A stretch of DNA of 64,000 nucleotides from Prostheceraeus crozeri (taxonomy: Eukaryota; Platyhelminthes; Polycladida; Euryleptidae). Shown piece after piece: positions 53,111 through 64,000 of the stretch (position 1 is the first letter of the stretch; each line of letters opens with the position of its first letter). The stretch is taken from assembly GCA_907163375.1 (NCBI GenBank), contig CAJQUW010009206.1:1-64000 (forward strand), read 5' to 3'. The notes beneath the pieces were generated by a model. The model was not told the origin of the DNA. It searched no databases and saw nothing but the letters and a program-made list of their open reading frames with translations. A program made the position numbers and the translations under genes.

Positions 53111-54416
53111 AATCCTTTCTAATCGGCCGATTACTTGCCGATTTGTGGACTTTTGAAGACTTTTGTTGATTTTCATTCAGATTTGGTGAGTGATCGAAAG
53201 ACAAGATTTCAAATATATAAAGTATACCAGATTATTACATGGTTGTAGAATCGTATTTCAGAATCCCTTCTATATCTGATAAAATTTGTTTCCGCGGAAA
53301 ATCTTGGTAGAGAGGGATTCTATCGCGGATATCTGTCGTCCTAATAATCTGGCATACTTTATAACGGATAGAGGATAGCTATACGATTCTCTGACATAGC
53401 TCGTGAAATTATTTGATATATCCCTCGGGATTCATCAAATAATTCCCCTCTCTATATCCCAGAGAATCGCATAGCCATCCTCTATCCATTACTGTAATTG
53501 GATAAATTTAACTCTACAAGCATATACATTGAACTACTAATCTAAATTCAAATGACTTCTTTTTATCATTCCAATGATTGAAAACAACTGAATTCTCCCA
53601 TTCTCTGATTTGAAATAGCCATTTGAATATATGCGCAAATTATGATTGAAAAATCAATTATTATATATAGCATTATCAAGATTCACTCCAATGTCTTCTT
53701 GCTCAGAACAAAGGCATATGAGCATTTAAAAGTAAATGTAAATAGCTACCAACTGAATGCAATTTTTGATGTATATGTGCAAGTGAACATGCATAATTTC
53801 ATATTTGTAGATGTCACGTATTCATAATTCGAAACATGCAACGCGTGCCAGCTTTTCAAACTGTAATTATGACTCGCACCCGCCAAGGAAATTTCCATGT
53901 TATCAATAAATTATCTCGGCAATAAAATGTCTGGAAAATTATATAGTAAATTATAGTATAGTAAGTAACTACGAGTCACTTTAGACACTTTCGACATAAT
54001 AATAAGGGTGGTTTCTGTCATTTCACGCCATCATTGGTTAGAAAATGGATCGGTTGATCCGCGTCTCTATTATTTTAAGGTTTTTAATTATCGTTGTGAT
54101 TTTGATTGAAATGAAAAGCTCATGTAATCACATAAAATAAACTTCTTACTGTATATTTCGGTCACCAATATTACTTCTACGAGTAACAAGTAGCCTGCTA
54201 GAATCTAATCAAAAGCCTTTGATGAAAATTAACTCTATGTGGGGATAGACTTCTATTGCATCACCCGCCGGCTGCCGTGAAGGTCTCTACAGCAGCGACA
54301 ACGTGCATGGAGTAAACAAACATCGACTGCTTTGCTCGCTTTGCATCAGAGTGAAATCTCTCTTCTCCTTTGTTACTCGTAGCAAAGCTGCTTGGTCATC
54401 ATCCTAAGTTTGAAAC
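53111..54416. other. Non-coding region with adjacent hairpins
   Basis: At 53218-53362 AAGTATACCAGATTATTA faces its inverse. At 53352-53490 GGATAGAGGATAGC and ACGATTCTCTG face their inverses, with a third inverted pair (ATTATTTGAT) in the loop. These look like foldback elements sharing an edge. The rest is featureless. Confidence 0.5.
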
Positions 54417-54530
54417 ATGCCTCAGTCCTGTGCAGTTTTTGGGTGCAACACAAATAAGAAAATTTGCCCAGATCTGAGTTTCTTTTCAATACCCGAAAAA
54501 TACTCTGACATCCAAAGACAGTGGATCTGA
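54417..54530 (+). pseudogene. THAP zinc-finger fragment
   Basis: A 37-residue frame MPQSCAVFGCNTNKKICPDL continuing SFFSIPEKYSDIQRQW, the first half of a THAP domain with both early cysteines, then a stop. The rest of the domain is not found, and a LINE fragment starts about 40 bases on. It is either a truncated P-type gene or a dead exon. Confidence 0.65.
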
Positions 54531-54559
54531 GTGATCTCTGGAGAAAATTTCACAATAAA

Positions 54560-55590
54560 CTCGAACACTAAAAATAAAATTCCTTAGTGTGCACTGATTC
54601 CTGTGTACCGCAAGGGTCTGTTTTAGGCCCCTTTCTATTTGCGGCATTTACGTCAACTACTGACTTCAAGTCGAGCACCGTACAGTGTGTTAAATACGTT
54701 GATGATGTTACAATAATTGAGAAAATTGACTCATTATCACAGTATCCTCTACAAACTGATTCAATTAAAGAAAAGTTTTTTAATGCTGGACTTATGCTAA
54801 ATTTGAATAAAAGTCAGGAACTGTTTGTTCAGAGATCCACTTTACGAGTTGACCTGATGTTTCCACCTATTTTTGCTCGAGTGTCTCAATTATGTGTTCT
54901 CGGTTTTGTGTTTTCCGACTCTCTGTCTTAGCAAGATCAAATAAGTACCATTTTGAAGACTTTATATAGTCCGCAAAGACTTTATATAGTGCGTTGTTTG
55001 AAATCTGTGCTCAGCAAAAGGGACCTGATTACTGTATATCATGCGATTATAACTTCTCTTTTCCTGTATGCAAGTCCTACGTATGGTAATTTACCGAAAC
55101 TCTAGATGGCAAAGCTTGAGAGGTTTCAGAAGAGAGCCCATCGACTAATTTGCAGAATTGATTGTTTTTGTGACGCATTTCCTCCATTAACTTCAGTTTT
55201 CAAAGAGCGTGGACTTCAATTTTTAAAGTTTTGTGAGAAATTTTCAACTCATCCGCTGCATGACATGGTTCCAATCCGACTTCCAAATACTGGACACCTT
55301 CGGGTTCCTTTCTCATCAACCGCTAGACGCTCGAACGCTTTTTTCCCATGGATTTGTGGTGTTGCAAATGTCACGACCAACGATTTCTTGTGATTAATAT
55401 TCATCTTTACTTATTGTGGTCTCATAAATACTCTTTAGCAAATTTTGTATTTCTTGTGTATTTTTGGTCTGAGTTTTAATATGTCGAATTGGTTATACGT
55501 TTATTTTGTGCATGTGTATATCTGACTTGTAAATTGAAATGTATGATTTTCATATGCAAAATATAAACGTTTCTCTCTCTCTCTCTATTA
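54560..55590 (+). mobile_element. CR1-like LINE 3' fragment
   Basis: Bases 54587-54931 encode VPQGSVLGPFLFAAF, VKYVDDVTIIE and LMLNLNKSQELF of a LINE reverse transcriptase. Bases 55106-55393 encode LERFQKRAHRLICRIDCFCD, the C-terminal motif. The two lie in different frames, and the copy is 5' truncated at about 54560. It ends in a (TC)n run at about 55572-55586, as CR1-type LINEs often end in short simple repeats. Confidence 0.75.
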
Positions 55591-55648
55591 TAAAATATGG
55601 CCAGAAGCCAAAGAAGGACAGGCTATCAGCACGTTAAAAAGCAAGCTA

Positions 55649-56090
55649 TCAATGCACAAAATTACAGTAGGCTATATGTCGGTAAAGCTCTGGTGTTCGC
55701 TGATCTGCACCGGGTGCTTTTGCCAAAAAAGATGCGTGCATAGCGATGGACATATTGTCTAGCACTCCCTGATCCAAGGAAGTAGCTTGAAAATCAGAGT
55801 TGTAAGTGATACATCCATTATAGCGTTTTTCATCAGCACTATTTTGTTCAAGGCAGCAAACACACTCTCTTGATGAAGGCATAACTTCACAGTTTGTACA
55901 TAAACACCATGACGATGATGTCAATAACCGCCGGTCGTCTGGACAAATCACTTTGGGGATGCATGTCCTCTTCAGTCTCTTCAGTTGGATGAGCGACACC
56001 TGCTTCAGAATACTCGCCTTTTGTTTTCCTTGACACTTTACTGGGCTCAAACGCATACCCAATTATTTCTTTATCTGTAATAAAATGACA
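55649..56090 (-). pseudogene. P2X7 C-terminal-domain-like fragment
   Basis: The frame encodes WCLCTNCEVMPSSRECVCCL, NGCITYNSDFQATSLDQGVL and ELYRHIAYCNFVH, matching the cysteine-rich zinc-binding intracellular domain of P2X7 receptors, which exists as stand-alone genes in many marine invertebrates. An acceptor-like TTATTACAG precedes the 5' part. There IIGYAFEPSKVSRKTKGEYS reads in another frame, so one frameshift is present. The function would be unknown even if intact. Confidence 0.65.
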
Positions 56091-57976
56091 ACAATTATTC
56101 ATAAATTTATTAATGAGAATGAGATCAGGCTTTCAAGTGAGTATTTTTTTCAGTTTCACTTATTTGTGCCCTTATTTTGTAAAAGTGTTATTCATATTCA
56201 TATTCATGCGTAATTCGACATTAATTTTCATTTTTGAAATTATCTTGGAATTAGAATCACTTGTCTTGCTGATAAGACGACATAATGAAGGTTAGAATAT
56301 AATGTGAGCTGAGACTGATCCAAAAAATTTGTGCCATGATATTATTCGACAGATGCGAGTCATAATGTAAGCTTAAAATTTACATGTATTTAGATGATTT
56401 TGTGATTAGGTTACTCTAAAAATCGTTTTGGACGCTCTAACGAAAACCTCAATTTGAATGTGAAATATTAATAAAACCAGGTAACAGCAAAAGTCTATTT
56501 TTGAGTTTTGAGTCCATTATTTTTTGTCATTTATTTTCTTTTTTGAGTTTGATACTTTAAAAAAAATGAAGAAAGTAGGATACAAGTGACAAATATATTC
56601 AATGCAATTATTTTTTTGCATTTTTCAAGACACTATTCGATGGGACACAATGCATTGGACTCATATCTGGTATAAAATTAATTTGATGTCTGGTATCAAA
56701 TTAATGCTATCTGGTATCAAAAAAAGGCGACAAAAATTTATCATCGTCATCGCGTTCATTAGTTCATTGCGCTTAATTCATTTAGTTCATCGCTAATTCG
56801 TAATTCTGACAAAATCGTAAATTATGCTGTATTAATGTAAAATATGAAACTATGGGCATTATCATAATACTGTATCAGAAATCTAATATGTGAAATACTC
56901 AAGTGAAATATCGTAAAATTATATCATCTGGTATCAATAAAATCAATAAATGCGATAAACATTTATCATCTTCATCGCGTTCATTAGTTCATTGCGCCTT
57001 ATGCATTCAGTTCATCGCTAATTCGTAGTTCTGACAAATTCGTAAATGATGATATTGATGTACTAATGTAAAATATGAAAATTTGGGCATTGTCCTGACT
57101 CTTTATTATAAATCTACCGCACCAAAATGAAGCAGGATCCCTTACTTTCTTTAGAAGCTGCCATGATCGATTACTTGGCGATTCCGCTTGCTGTTTCAGC
57201 GTCAGCAAGGGGCGAGTCCGCGGCTGATATCAATAGGCTCTACTGTTTGCTCCTTTGACTTCCCCGAATGACGTCACGAGAATACTTTCATCGGCTCCGT
57301 GTGTGTTAATGCATCTCGATACGAACGAATGAATATGCACACAGCTCCTTAAACATCATGAGCTATCTAAACAGGGTAACATGAAAAATTTGGAGGACTG
57401 GGTCTTTAACTAAATCCGTAATTTTAGTACATGGAAAACGTCGATTTTAGATGAATTTAAAAGGAATAATCGGCCCGATTAATCGGCTTCCTTCCACTGA
57501 TTAATCGGTAATCGGCTGATTATCAAAATCAGTAATCGGACCACCCCTAGAACAAATCAGGCCCTGAGTAGGTAATCAAAAATCAACTTTATTTTTGCTA
57601 ATTGAATTAGGCTGTATGTAGATCAGCTTATTTTCATGAACAGAAAGTACTAACTCACATAATGCACTACCTCTCGTCAGCTACCATTCCTTTTTCTTAA
57701 ATAGACCTACTGAAACTGTTCTTAAAGGGTGCTCATTATTCAACGCAACAACTTGGAAGAAGACATTCTTATGATATTCATGTGGTAAACTGGGTTGAAT
57801 CGGATAGTTCTTGCGGAATTTATTTAATTGCTTACGCATAATTGACATGGCGTAAATTAATGCACCGTATGAATTTATGATGATTGCTTTTAGTTTCATT
57901 GCATGCTAAAAAATTTGACCGACTTACTGATCCAGTTGATTGTGTCATAATTTTTGTACAACCTATTAACCATTAA
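56091..57976. other. Non-coding region with a tandem pair
   Basis: Two diverged units of about 225 bases start near 56709 and 56928 (ATCTGGTATCAA, then TTCATCGCGTTCATTAGTTC). At 57269-57276 there is TGACGTCACG, a CRE-like site. A short minus-strand ATG frame with a GTGCGG donor-like end (57168-57120) follows, so a small promoter and first exon are possible but unproven. At 57470-57552 repeated GATTAATCGG motifs end in GGACCACCCCTAG, like the end of a hAT element. Confidence 0.4.
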
Positions 57977-58264
57977 GGGCCGTATGCACCAACAATAGCT
58001 TAGCCACAGATTTAACCTGTGGTTTGTTAACCAGATGGCTATATTTAAAAAGCAGGCGATATGCACCAAGTTTAATCCTCGATGGATAGTAAACCATCGA
58101 TGGTTAATTTATCCATCATGAAGTGTGACGTTTTAGCGTAATAGTTCTATTTATAGTAATTACGCTATCATTCTACGTCAGCTCAGAGGATAAAAAGTGA
58201 AGTCTCCCTCAGAAAGACAATAGGAGAGCATGACTCGACAACGGGCGAGGAACTTCACTCCGGC

Positions 58265-58975
58265 TGAGGCAGTACATTGATCGAAAAATAGTCTTTTCTG
58301 CTGCGATAAAGCTCCGATACAGATGTTGCCTATTTTCACATGAGTGTCATCCACAACTCCAACAACTCCAGGAAATCTGCGTTTTTGGAAAAAATCGGCG
58401 GCAATTTCTTGGCGCTCTTGTACAGATGGGAGTTGAATAAGGCACTACTGAAAGTGCACCCTCTATGAAAGAGACGGAAACGCGCCTACTGCAGTTTAGT
58501 GCACCCTAAAACAACGGCGCATTCTCCCGCAAACGATGACTACGCACATTACACCGAAGCGCGCACTCGGTGTAATGTGCGAAGACGAAGACGAAGACGA
58601 AGACACAAAGACACTCATTTATAACTATAGGGAAGAACGAACGGCATTCATTCTGTTGATTAAATCATGTTGTTCTCACATGCATTTTAGGGTGCACTAA
58701 ACTGCAGTAGTGCCGTTGAATAAACCGACGAGCAGCAAGAGCAATAACATTAGACACACGAACTATTCTGCAAGCTGTATTGAAATAGTTGAACCAGATA
58801 ACAAAAAGTCGCTTTAGTAAAACGAAATCGTTGTCTAAATTCCTCTTCGCCAGACGAATCCAATATTCTATCGGGACGAGTTTTGCAATTGTTCTCTTTG
58901 AGCGCGTTCCAATTTGTGAAAGCTGGTTAAGATAATCATAATGCTCAAATGGATCTATTTTCATTTGCATGCATA
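58265..58975 (-). pseudogene. HARBI1-type transposase fragment
   Basis: The N-terminal part at 58975-58724 contains DPFEHYDYLNQLSQ, TRSKRTIAKLVPIEYW and SNVIALAARRFI. It is cut by the MITE 58441-58714 and resumes at 58432 with LPSVQERQEIAADFFQKRRF and FPGVVGVVDDTHVKI. The last is the first catalytic block (FPGVxGxxDxTHxxI) of Harbinger transposases. The remaining catalytic domain is deleted. Confidence 0.85.
58441..58714. mobile_element. MITE nested in the Harbinger transposase
   Basis: Ends GGCACTACTG and CAGTAGTGCC, with an inner inverted pair around TTTAGTGCACCCTAAAA. Flanked by the nine-base duplication GTTGAATAA (58432-58440 and 58715-58723). It contains a GAAGAC microsatellite at about 58579-58603 and an inverted TTACACCGA pair. 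hAT or Mutator type by duplication length. Confidence 0.88.
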
Positions 58976-60019
58976 TAATGGTGAGTCTATAGCTTTATCG
59001 GTGAATGATCGAAACACTGCTGTCTGACTGAAGTTCTAAGGATTTTTCGTTCCTTTCATGTCAACGTCAGACAATTATCATATTCTACTTCAGTGATTGG
59101 TCGATACAAACAATGTTCGTCTTATCCACAGCTTTAACCCACCCCCTCAGCGTGGTTATATTTCGCTGGTTAAGTTTGCAGTTAACTGCGCGGTTATCCT
59201 GATGGATAAGTTGGTGCATACGAAACATTAACCTGAAGGATGAAGTCAGAGTTAACCATAGTTATTTATTGGTGCATACCACCGTTGGTTAGATTAAAAG
59301 TTAACCGTGCGATTAGCGTATTAACCGCGCGGTTAACTGTTGGTGCATACGGCCCTAAATGAATTGGATCTAAGTCAACAATGAGCCGCGTCGTAAATGA
59401 GGTTTGGTGGACTATGTACCAGGGATGCGGAGTTGGGGTCGGAGTCCTATCATTTTTTCTGGAGTCGGAGTCGGACTCCGGCATATTACTAGACCCGAAA
59501 TATAATACAAACAAATTATTTATTCTTGTGCATATAGCTGTCACTGTCTTGATGTCAACTTTCTCCGTCAAACAACAGTACAGAGACAGCAGTGCATGCA
59601 TAGCTTGCAATAGTTGAGGGCATGAACCGTGATAGTGAAAAAGGATTGTGAAAACGCCTTTGATAGATATCACTTTGTATATAAAGAATAACACCAAGGT
59701 ATTCATGATGACCCGATATATTTCGCCGGTTCTGGACGTGGGACACACCGGAATGAATGCTGACAGAAGCGTAGTGAACATCGTTATAGGTTAACACGTG
59801 ACAAGAAGTAAAAATGAATTCTAAGGTAGAAAATAATGTCAATGCGGATAATACTGATAGACAGAGTGCAGAGTAATACATATAAAAGCACAAAAAGGGA
59901 GAAAGAAGCTAAAGAAAACACCAGAGAAGTCACCAAGGCAGCAGTAAGCTAATGACAGTTTCTTTTTGAATGCACAAGTCAGGTTGTTTTACACTGATAA
60001 AAAGTGCTTCCAAGACACA

Positions 60020-61324
60020 CTAATGCAGTCTTCCGCGACATCTCCTCAACACAGTAAAGCATGACTTGGCTGGCTTTGATGGGGTACATTGCTGTAAATG
60101 ACGAGTGATGGCGCTTGCAGCTTTGGAACGTCGGTCCCCGTTCAGCAACCACCGTGGCACATGCTCAGAAATCCTTTGAGATAGTCTCCTCTCTGTCCGA
60201 CCGACATACTTGCTACCGCAAGTACAGTTGAACTGGTACAGTACGTTAGATTCGGCGTCCAATGGGATTCTATCTTTGGGATTCTGGCACAAGAGTGGTT
60301 TAGTCACTGGAACCACCCGCAGCTCCACGGTAGAGTAAACCGCGCTTACGTCCTGTCTTAGTTGCCGTTTGATGTAGTTGTTCAACACATCTCCTTTGAA
60401 TGGGACCCGAAGTGTGATGATCTTCTTCTTCGGTCCAAACTGTGGATCATGGGAGCGTAAAATACTATGCCTGTCGATAAGGCTCTGAGGGTAACCGTTG
60501 AGAAGAAGCGTACGGCATATAAATTCTTTCTCGCGAGGTAAAGCTGTTGGAGAACAGATACGGTTCGCACGGCAAAACAGAGTCTTGATAACACCAATCT
60601 TATACGACAGGGGAGCGAAACTTTTGAAGTGCACGTAGAGACCAGACCATGAAGGCTTGCGGTAAACCGATAGATCCAGAGAACCACTCTTGCTGCGACT
60701 AACTAGAACATCGAGGAATGGCAGTTTTCCGTTAAGCTCCATCTCACAAGTAAGAGTTAAATTTGAATGGATGCTATTGAGACACTTGATGAGAATGTCC
60801 ACACTGTCCTCATCTCTACAAATTACAAACACATCATCCACGTAGCGAGCATACAGTCTGCAGTGTTTGCGGATGCTGTTAGATACTTTCGATTCCAGGT
60901 ATCCGAGGAAGATATTGGCGAGTACCGGGCCCAAGGGACTGCCCATCGCGATACCATCAATTTGAAGGTAGTATTTCTCGTTAAAGAGAAATTGCACATT
61001 TGATACGGCCAATCTCAACAGGCGCTTGAGACCTGAGAATGGGACAGGAAGTTGAAGTCCATGGGTCAAAATGATTTCTTCTATAATATCAATAGTATCC
61101 AACAGTGGGACATTCGTGAACAACGATACAACATCGTAGGAAGCCATCACGTTACCATCCTGGATATTAAATTCTCGTAAATCATCGGCAAATGTAAAAG
61201 AGTCTTTTACCGTATGACCACTTACTGCCTTCTCCAGAGGCCTCAAGATCTTGTTGTGAGAAGATGTTGTGAGGGCTCTGAAGCAATTCGTCAGCGAAAA
61301 CGTCATTTCCGAGTCGGCTTTCAA
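60020..61324 (-). pseudogene. Inverted partial Penelope-like copy
   Basis: The frame of 434 residues is identical to the C-terminal 414 or so residues of the plus-strand copy. The first 20 residues are read from the spacer and are not element protein. The palm domain start (LPKIHK motif) is missing. It includes the same reverse transcriptase active site and GIY-YIG nuclease. Confidence 0.88.
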
Positions 61325-62690
61325 TTTGGTAAAGCCTCAAGGATCGAAGATTCCTCGCTTGTATGGTTTACCGAAAATCCATAAGCAAGCAGTTCCCCTA
61401 CGCCCGATCTTAAGTATGTGTGGATCACCTCAACACAAATTGGCTAAATGGTTGGTTTCGATCTTGAGACCTGTGGAGAAGGCAGTAAGTGGTCATACGG
61501 TAAAAGACTCTTTTACATTTGCCGATGATTTACGAGAATTTAATATCCAGGATGGTAACGTGATGGCTTCCTACGATGTTGTATCGTTGTTCACGAATGT
61601 CCCACTGTTGGATACTATTGATATTATAGAAGAAATCATTTTGACCCATGGACTTCAACTTCCTGTCCCATTCTCAGGTCTCAAGCGCCTGTTGAGATTG
61701 GCCGTATCAAATGTGCAATTTCTCTTTAACGAGAAATACTACCTTCAAATTGATGGTATCGCGATGGGCAGTCCCTTGGGCCCGGTACTCGCCAATATCT
61801 TCCTCGGATACCTGGAATCGAAAGTATCTAACAGCATCCGCAAACACTGCAGACTGTATGCTCGCTACGTGGATGATGTGTTTGTAATTTGTAGAGATGA
61901 GGACAGTGTGGACATTCTCATCAAGTGTCTCAATAGCATCCATTCAAATTTAACTCTTACTTGTGAGATGGAGCTTAACGGAAAACTGCCATTCCTCGAT
62001 GTTCTAGTTAGTCGCAGCAAGAGTGGTTCTCTGGATCTATCGGTTTACCGCAAGCCTTCATGGTCTGGTCTCTACGTGCACTTCAAAAGTTTCGCTCCCC
62101 TGTCGTATAAGATTGGTGTTATCAAGACTCTGTTTTGCCGTGCGAACCGTATCTGTTCTCCAACAGCTTTACCTCGCGAGAAAGAATTTATATGCCGTAC
62201 GCTTCTTCTCAACGGTTACCCTCAGAGCCTTATCGACAGGCATAGTATTTTACGCTCCCATGATCCACAGTTTGGACCGAAGAAGAAGATCATCACACTT
62301 CGGGTCCCATTCAAAGGAGATGTGTTGAACAACTACATCAAACGGCAACTAAGACAGGACGTAAGCGCGGTTTACTCTACCGTGGAGCTGCGGGTGGTTC
62401 CAGTGACTAAACCACTCTTGTGCCAGAATCCCAAAGATAGAATCCCATTGGACGCCGAATCTAACGTACTGTACCAGTTCAACTGTACTTGCGGTAGCAA
62501 GTATGTCGGTCGGACAGAGAGGAGACTATCTCAAAGGATTTCTGAGCATGTGCCACGGTGGTTGCTGAACGGGGACCGACGTTCCAAAGCTGCAAGCGCC
62601 ATCACTCGTCATTTACAGCAATGTACCCCATCAAAGCCAGCCAAGTCATGCTTTACTGTGTTGAGGAGATGTCGCGGAAGACTGCATTAG
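61269..62690 (+). CDS. Penelope-like reverse transcriptase with GIY-YIG
   Basis: A 473-residue frame. LYGLPKIHKQAVPLRPILSM is followed by the catalytic motifs VMASYDVVSLFTNVPL, QIDGIAMGSPLGPVLANIFL and YARYVDDVFVI. After KLPFLDVLVSRS the C-terminal part has VLYQFNCTCGSKYVGRTERR and LSQRISEHVPRW, a GIY-YIG nuclease with the CxC feature. Both domains are in one open frame with catalytic residues present. The N-terminal end of the usual protein is missing, so this is a 5'-truncated copy that ends with its natural stop. Confidence 0.9.
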   Translation: MRALKQFVSENVISESAFNLVKPQGSKIPRLYGLPKIHKQAVPLRPILSMCGSPQHKLAKWLVSILRPVEKAVSGHTVKDSFTFADDLREFNIQDGNVMASYDVVSLFTNVPLLDTIDIIEEIILTHGLQLPVPFSGLKRLLRLAVSNVQFLFNEKYYLQIDGIAMGSPLGPVLANIFLGYLESKVSNSIRKHCRLYARYVDDVFVICRDEDSVDILIKCLNSIHSNLTLTCEMELNGKLPFLDVLVSRSKSGSLDLSVYRKPSWSGLYVHFKSFAPLSYKIGVIKTLFCRANRICSPTALPREKEFICRTLLLNGYPQSLIDRHSILRSHDPQFGPKKKIITLRVPFKGDVLNNYIKRQLRQDVSAVYSTVELRVVPVTKPLLCQNPKDRIPLDAESNVLYQFNCTCGSKYVGRTERRLSQRISEHVPRWLLNGDRRSKAASAITRHLQQCTPSKPAKSCFTVLRRCRGRLH

Positions 62691-62792
62691 TGTGTCTTGG
62701 AAGCACTTTTTATCAGTGTAAAACAACCTGACTTGTGCATTCAAAAAGAAACTGTCATTAGCTTACTGCTGCCTTGGTGACTTCTCTGGTGT

Positions 62793-64000
62793 TATTCTTT
62801 ATATAAAAAGGATTGTCTTTTCACTCGGTGATTTAATTGAGAAGACAAGCCCTCCTAGCCTCGATCACACCTACACACCAAAGGTCACATCAGAGACGAA
62901 GATGAAATACTAGTTTGTTTGAGAACATTACTTCTTATCCTCACGTGATGGCTCCTCCAAACTGCACATTAAAATGGAAAGTGTACTCATATTTTTGGTG
63001 AAAGATTGGGGATTTCCCTGCCTAGTAGAGACTGGAGAAAAACCGTGTATAGCACACATCAACAAGATGAGAGTTGTAGCATCCAGCTTAAAGTGACATT
63101 TGATAGATTTGACTTATTGATAGATTAGATTTGACTTTCATCGAAAATGATTGATAATTGATGCAACAATGATTACTAAAAATAGGTTCAGGTGAGCCGA
63201 TAGTGATCTATGATGTAAGTTGTTAGTCTATTTAAAAATCTAGGCTTTATATACTTGTCACCCGAAGTCGGAGTCCTATGAACACCGGAGTCGGAGTCGA
63301 AGTCGGAGTCCTATCATAATGATAGGATTCCGCATCCCTGCTATGTACATCGATGAATGTAATCCAGTTGAACATCAATGATTTGTCTCCAGAATATTGT
63401 GCTCCTGTTGACTGAAATATAGAATCGTGTTCATGGGACATCAACTGTATTAGATGTCGTGACTATTCACTAGATGTTGCGCAAATTTGACGATTTAAGT
63501 TGACTAAACCTACTATCATTACCAACAACTTACCAGACGCCACTTCACGCTCAGGTTGGAATGATTCTTTCATTGCAAAATTTATAAAATCATGCGTCTT
63601 TCTGTCTGTTGTTCACTGTCTCATTGAGTCACTGTCTGTCGCTGTATGCTTCACTCTTTAATAACAGCAGTCAGACAACGATTCGGAGTGACGTCACGAA
63701 AGTGTAAACGTCGAGTTATTTGTGTGGGAGCATCTCGTTCAATTCTCATGATGACGGTGAATTTCCAAGAGCTGGTGTATTCTGTGCACAGAGACTTTAC
63801 AGGTAGCTAAAATAAGAGCATGCTGTGTTGTTTTCGACGTGTGTGAAGTTAGCCGTACCAATATCCGTACCACATCGAAAATCGCGTGTGCCACTCTCAA
63901 AAACAGCATTTACACATAATTTTAGAGTGTGCCAGCTTGTGCCACCAGAAATTTTTCAAAATGATGCAGCAGTTTGCGAGAAATCGTCCATCAAAACTTC
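62793..64000. other. hAT right part and window end
   Basis: Up to 63340 this is the right interior of the hAT element, without a gene. After 63348, TGACGTCACG at 63689-63698 is a CRE-like site. It is followed by a short ATG frame MMTVNFQELVYSVHRDFTG (about 63749-63805) ending at CAGGTAGCT, which could be a first exon with a splice donor. The evidence is weak. Confidence 0.25.

Larger units (their letters stand above)
57977..59355 (-). mobile_element. PIF/Harbinger transposon, internally deleted
   Basis: Terminal inverted repeats GGGCCGTATGCACCAACA at both ends and the three-base duplication TAA (57974-57976 and 59356-59358), the standard Harbinger signature. Subterminal motifs such as GGTTAAC recur many times. 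It contains part of a transposase interrupted by a nested MITE. Confidence 0.92.
59918..62792. repeat. Inverted pair of Penelope-like copies
   Basis: The arms 59918-61236 and 61474-62792 are each exactly 1319 bases, reverse complements of one another with no gaps, and encode identical protein. The spacer of 237 bases (61237-61473) carries upstream coding sequence belonging to the right-hand copy only. Confidence 0.92.
59420..63340. mobile_element. hAT element with GGAGTC-rich ends
   Basis: Starts CAGGGATGCGGAGTTGGGGT, ends GGATTCCGCATCCCTG, and is flanked by the eight-base duplication CTATGTAC (59412-59419 and 63341-63348). GGAGTC hexamers repeat at both ends. No hAT transposase is seen. The interior is mostly occupied by the inverted Penelope-like pair at 59918-62792. 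Confidence 0.9.

Noticed and set aside
58579-58603. GAAGAC repeat as a possible coding repeat
   Set aside because: A short microsatellite inside a MITE, with no open gene around it.

Overview
The window looks like repeat-rich nuclear DNA of a marine invertebrate, probably a metazoan. It is AT-rich, with introns in one transposase gene, C-type lectin and P2X7-like sequence, and an unusual mix of Polinton, Penelope-like, hAT, PIF/Harbinger, P and mariner elements. No rRNA, CRISPR or bacterial-type operon is seen. The species cannot be named from the sequence.

Bases 1225-19420 hold one Polinton (Maverick), about 18 kb between inverted terminal repeats. It carries the full family set: penton and major capsid genes, packaging ATPase, adenain-like protease, family B DNA polymerase, integrase and several small virion-type proteins. 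It is a fossil with about four breaks, mostly in the polymerase region, yet most of its frames are open, so it is not very old. Its oddities are a parvovirus-type phospholipase A2 fused to the integrase, a fibre-like coiled-coil protein, a possible sliding-clamp-like protein, and a family of GC-rich mini-hairpins that lie both in the terminal repeats and inside genes.

Bases 19430-20182 hold a fragment of a cysteine-rich, transposase-like gene abutting the Polinton. From about 21530 to 53110 the window is organised as a large inverted segmental duplication. The left arm runs 21530-32960 and contains an apparently intact single-exon secreted PAN/C-type lectin gene. The right arm runs 44830-53110 and contains a broken copy of that gene. 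The arms were later hit by different elements. The left arm took a Penelope-like element (26822-32601), itself hit by a mariner and a foldback element. The right arm took a P-type THAP element (48956-51427), a hammerhead-bearing insert and a tRNA-headed hammerhead sequence. The spacer holds Penelope remnants, a PHD/CCHC LINE (37380-40943) and a hAT element (42119-44479).

Bases 53110-64000 hold a THAP fragment, a CR1-like LINE fragment, a P2X7 C-terminal-domain pseudogene, a PIF/Harbinger element with a nested MITE (57977-59355), and a 3.9 kb hAT element (59420-63340). Inside that hAT lies an inverted pair of Penelope-like copies with arms of exactly 1319 bases.

Seven hammerhead-ribozyme-like motifs of varying quality were found by eye in the mobile elements. 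All assignments come from reading motifs and repeats directly; no database search or folding program was run.
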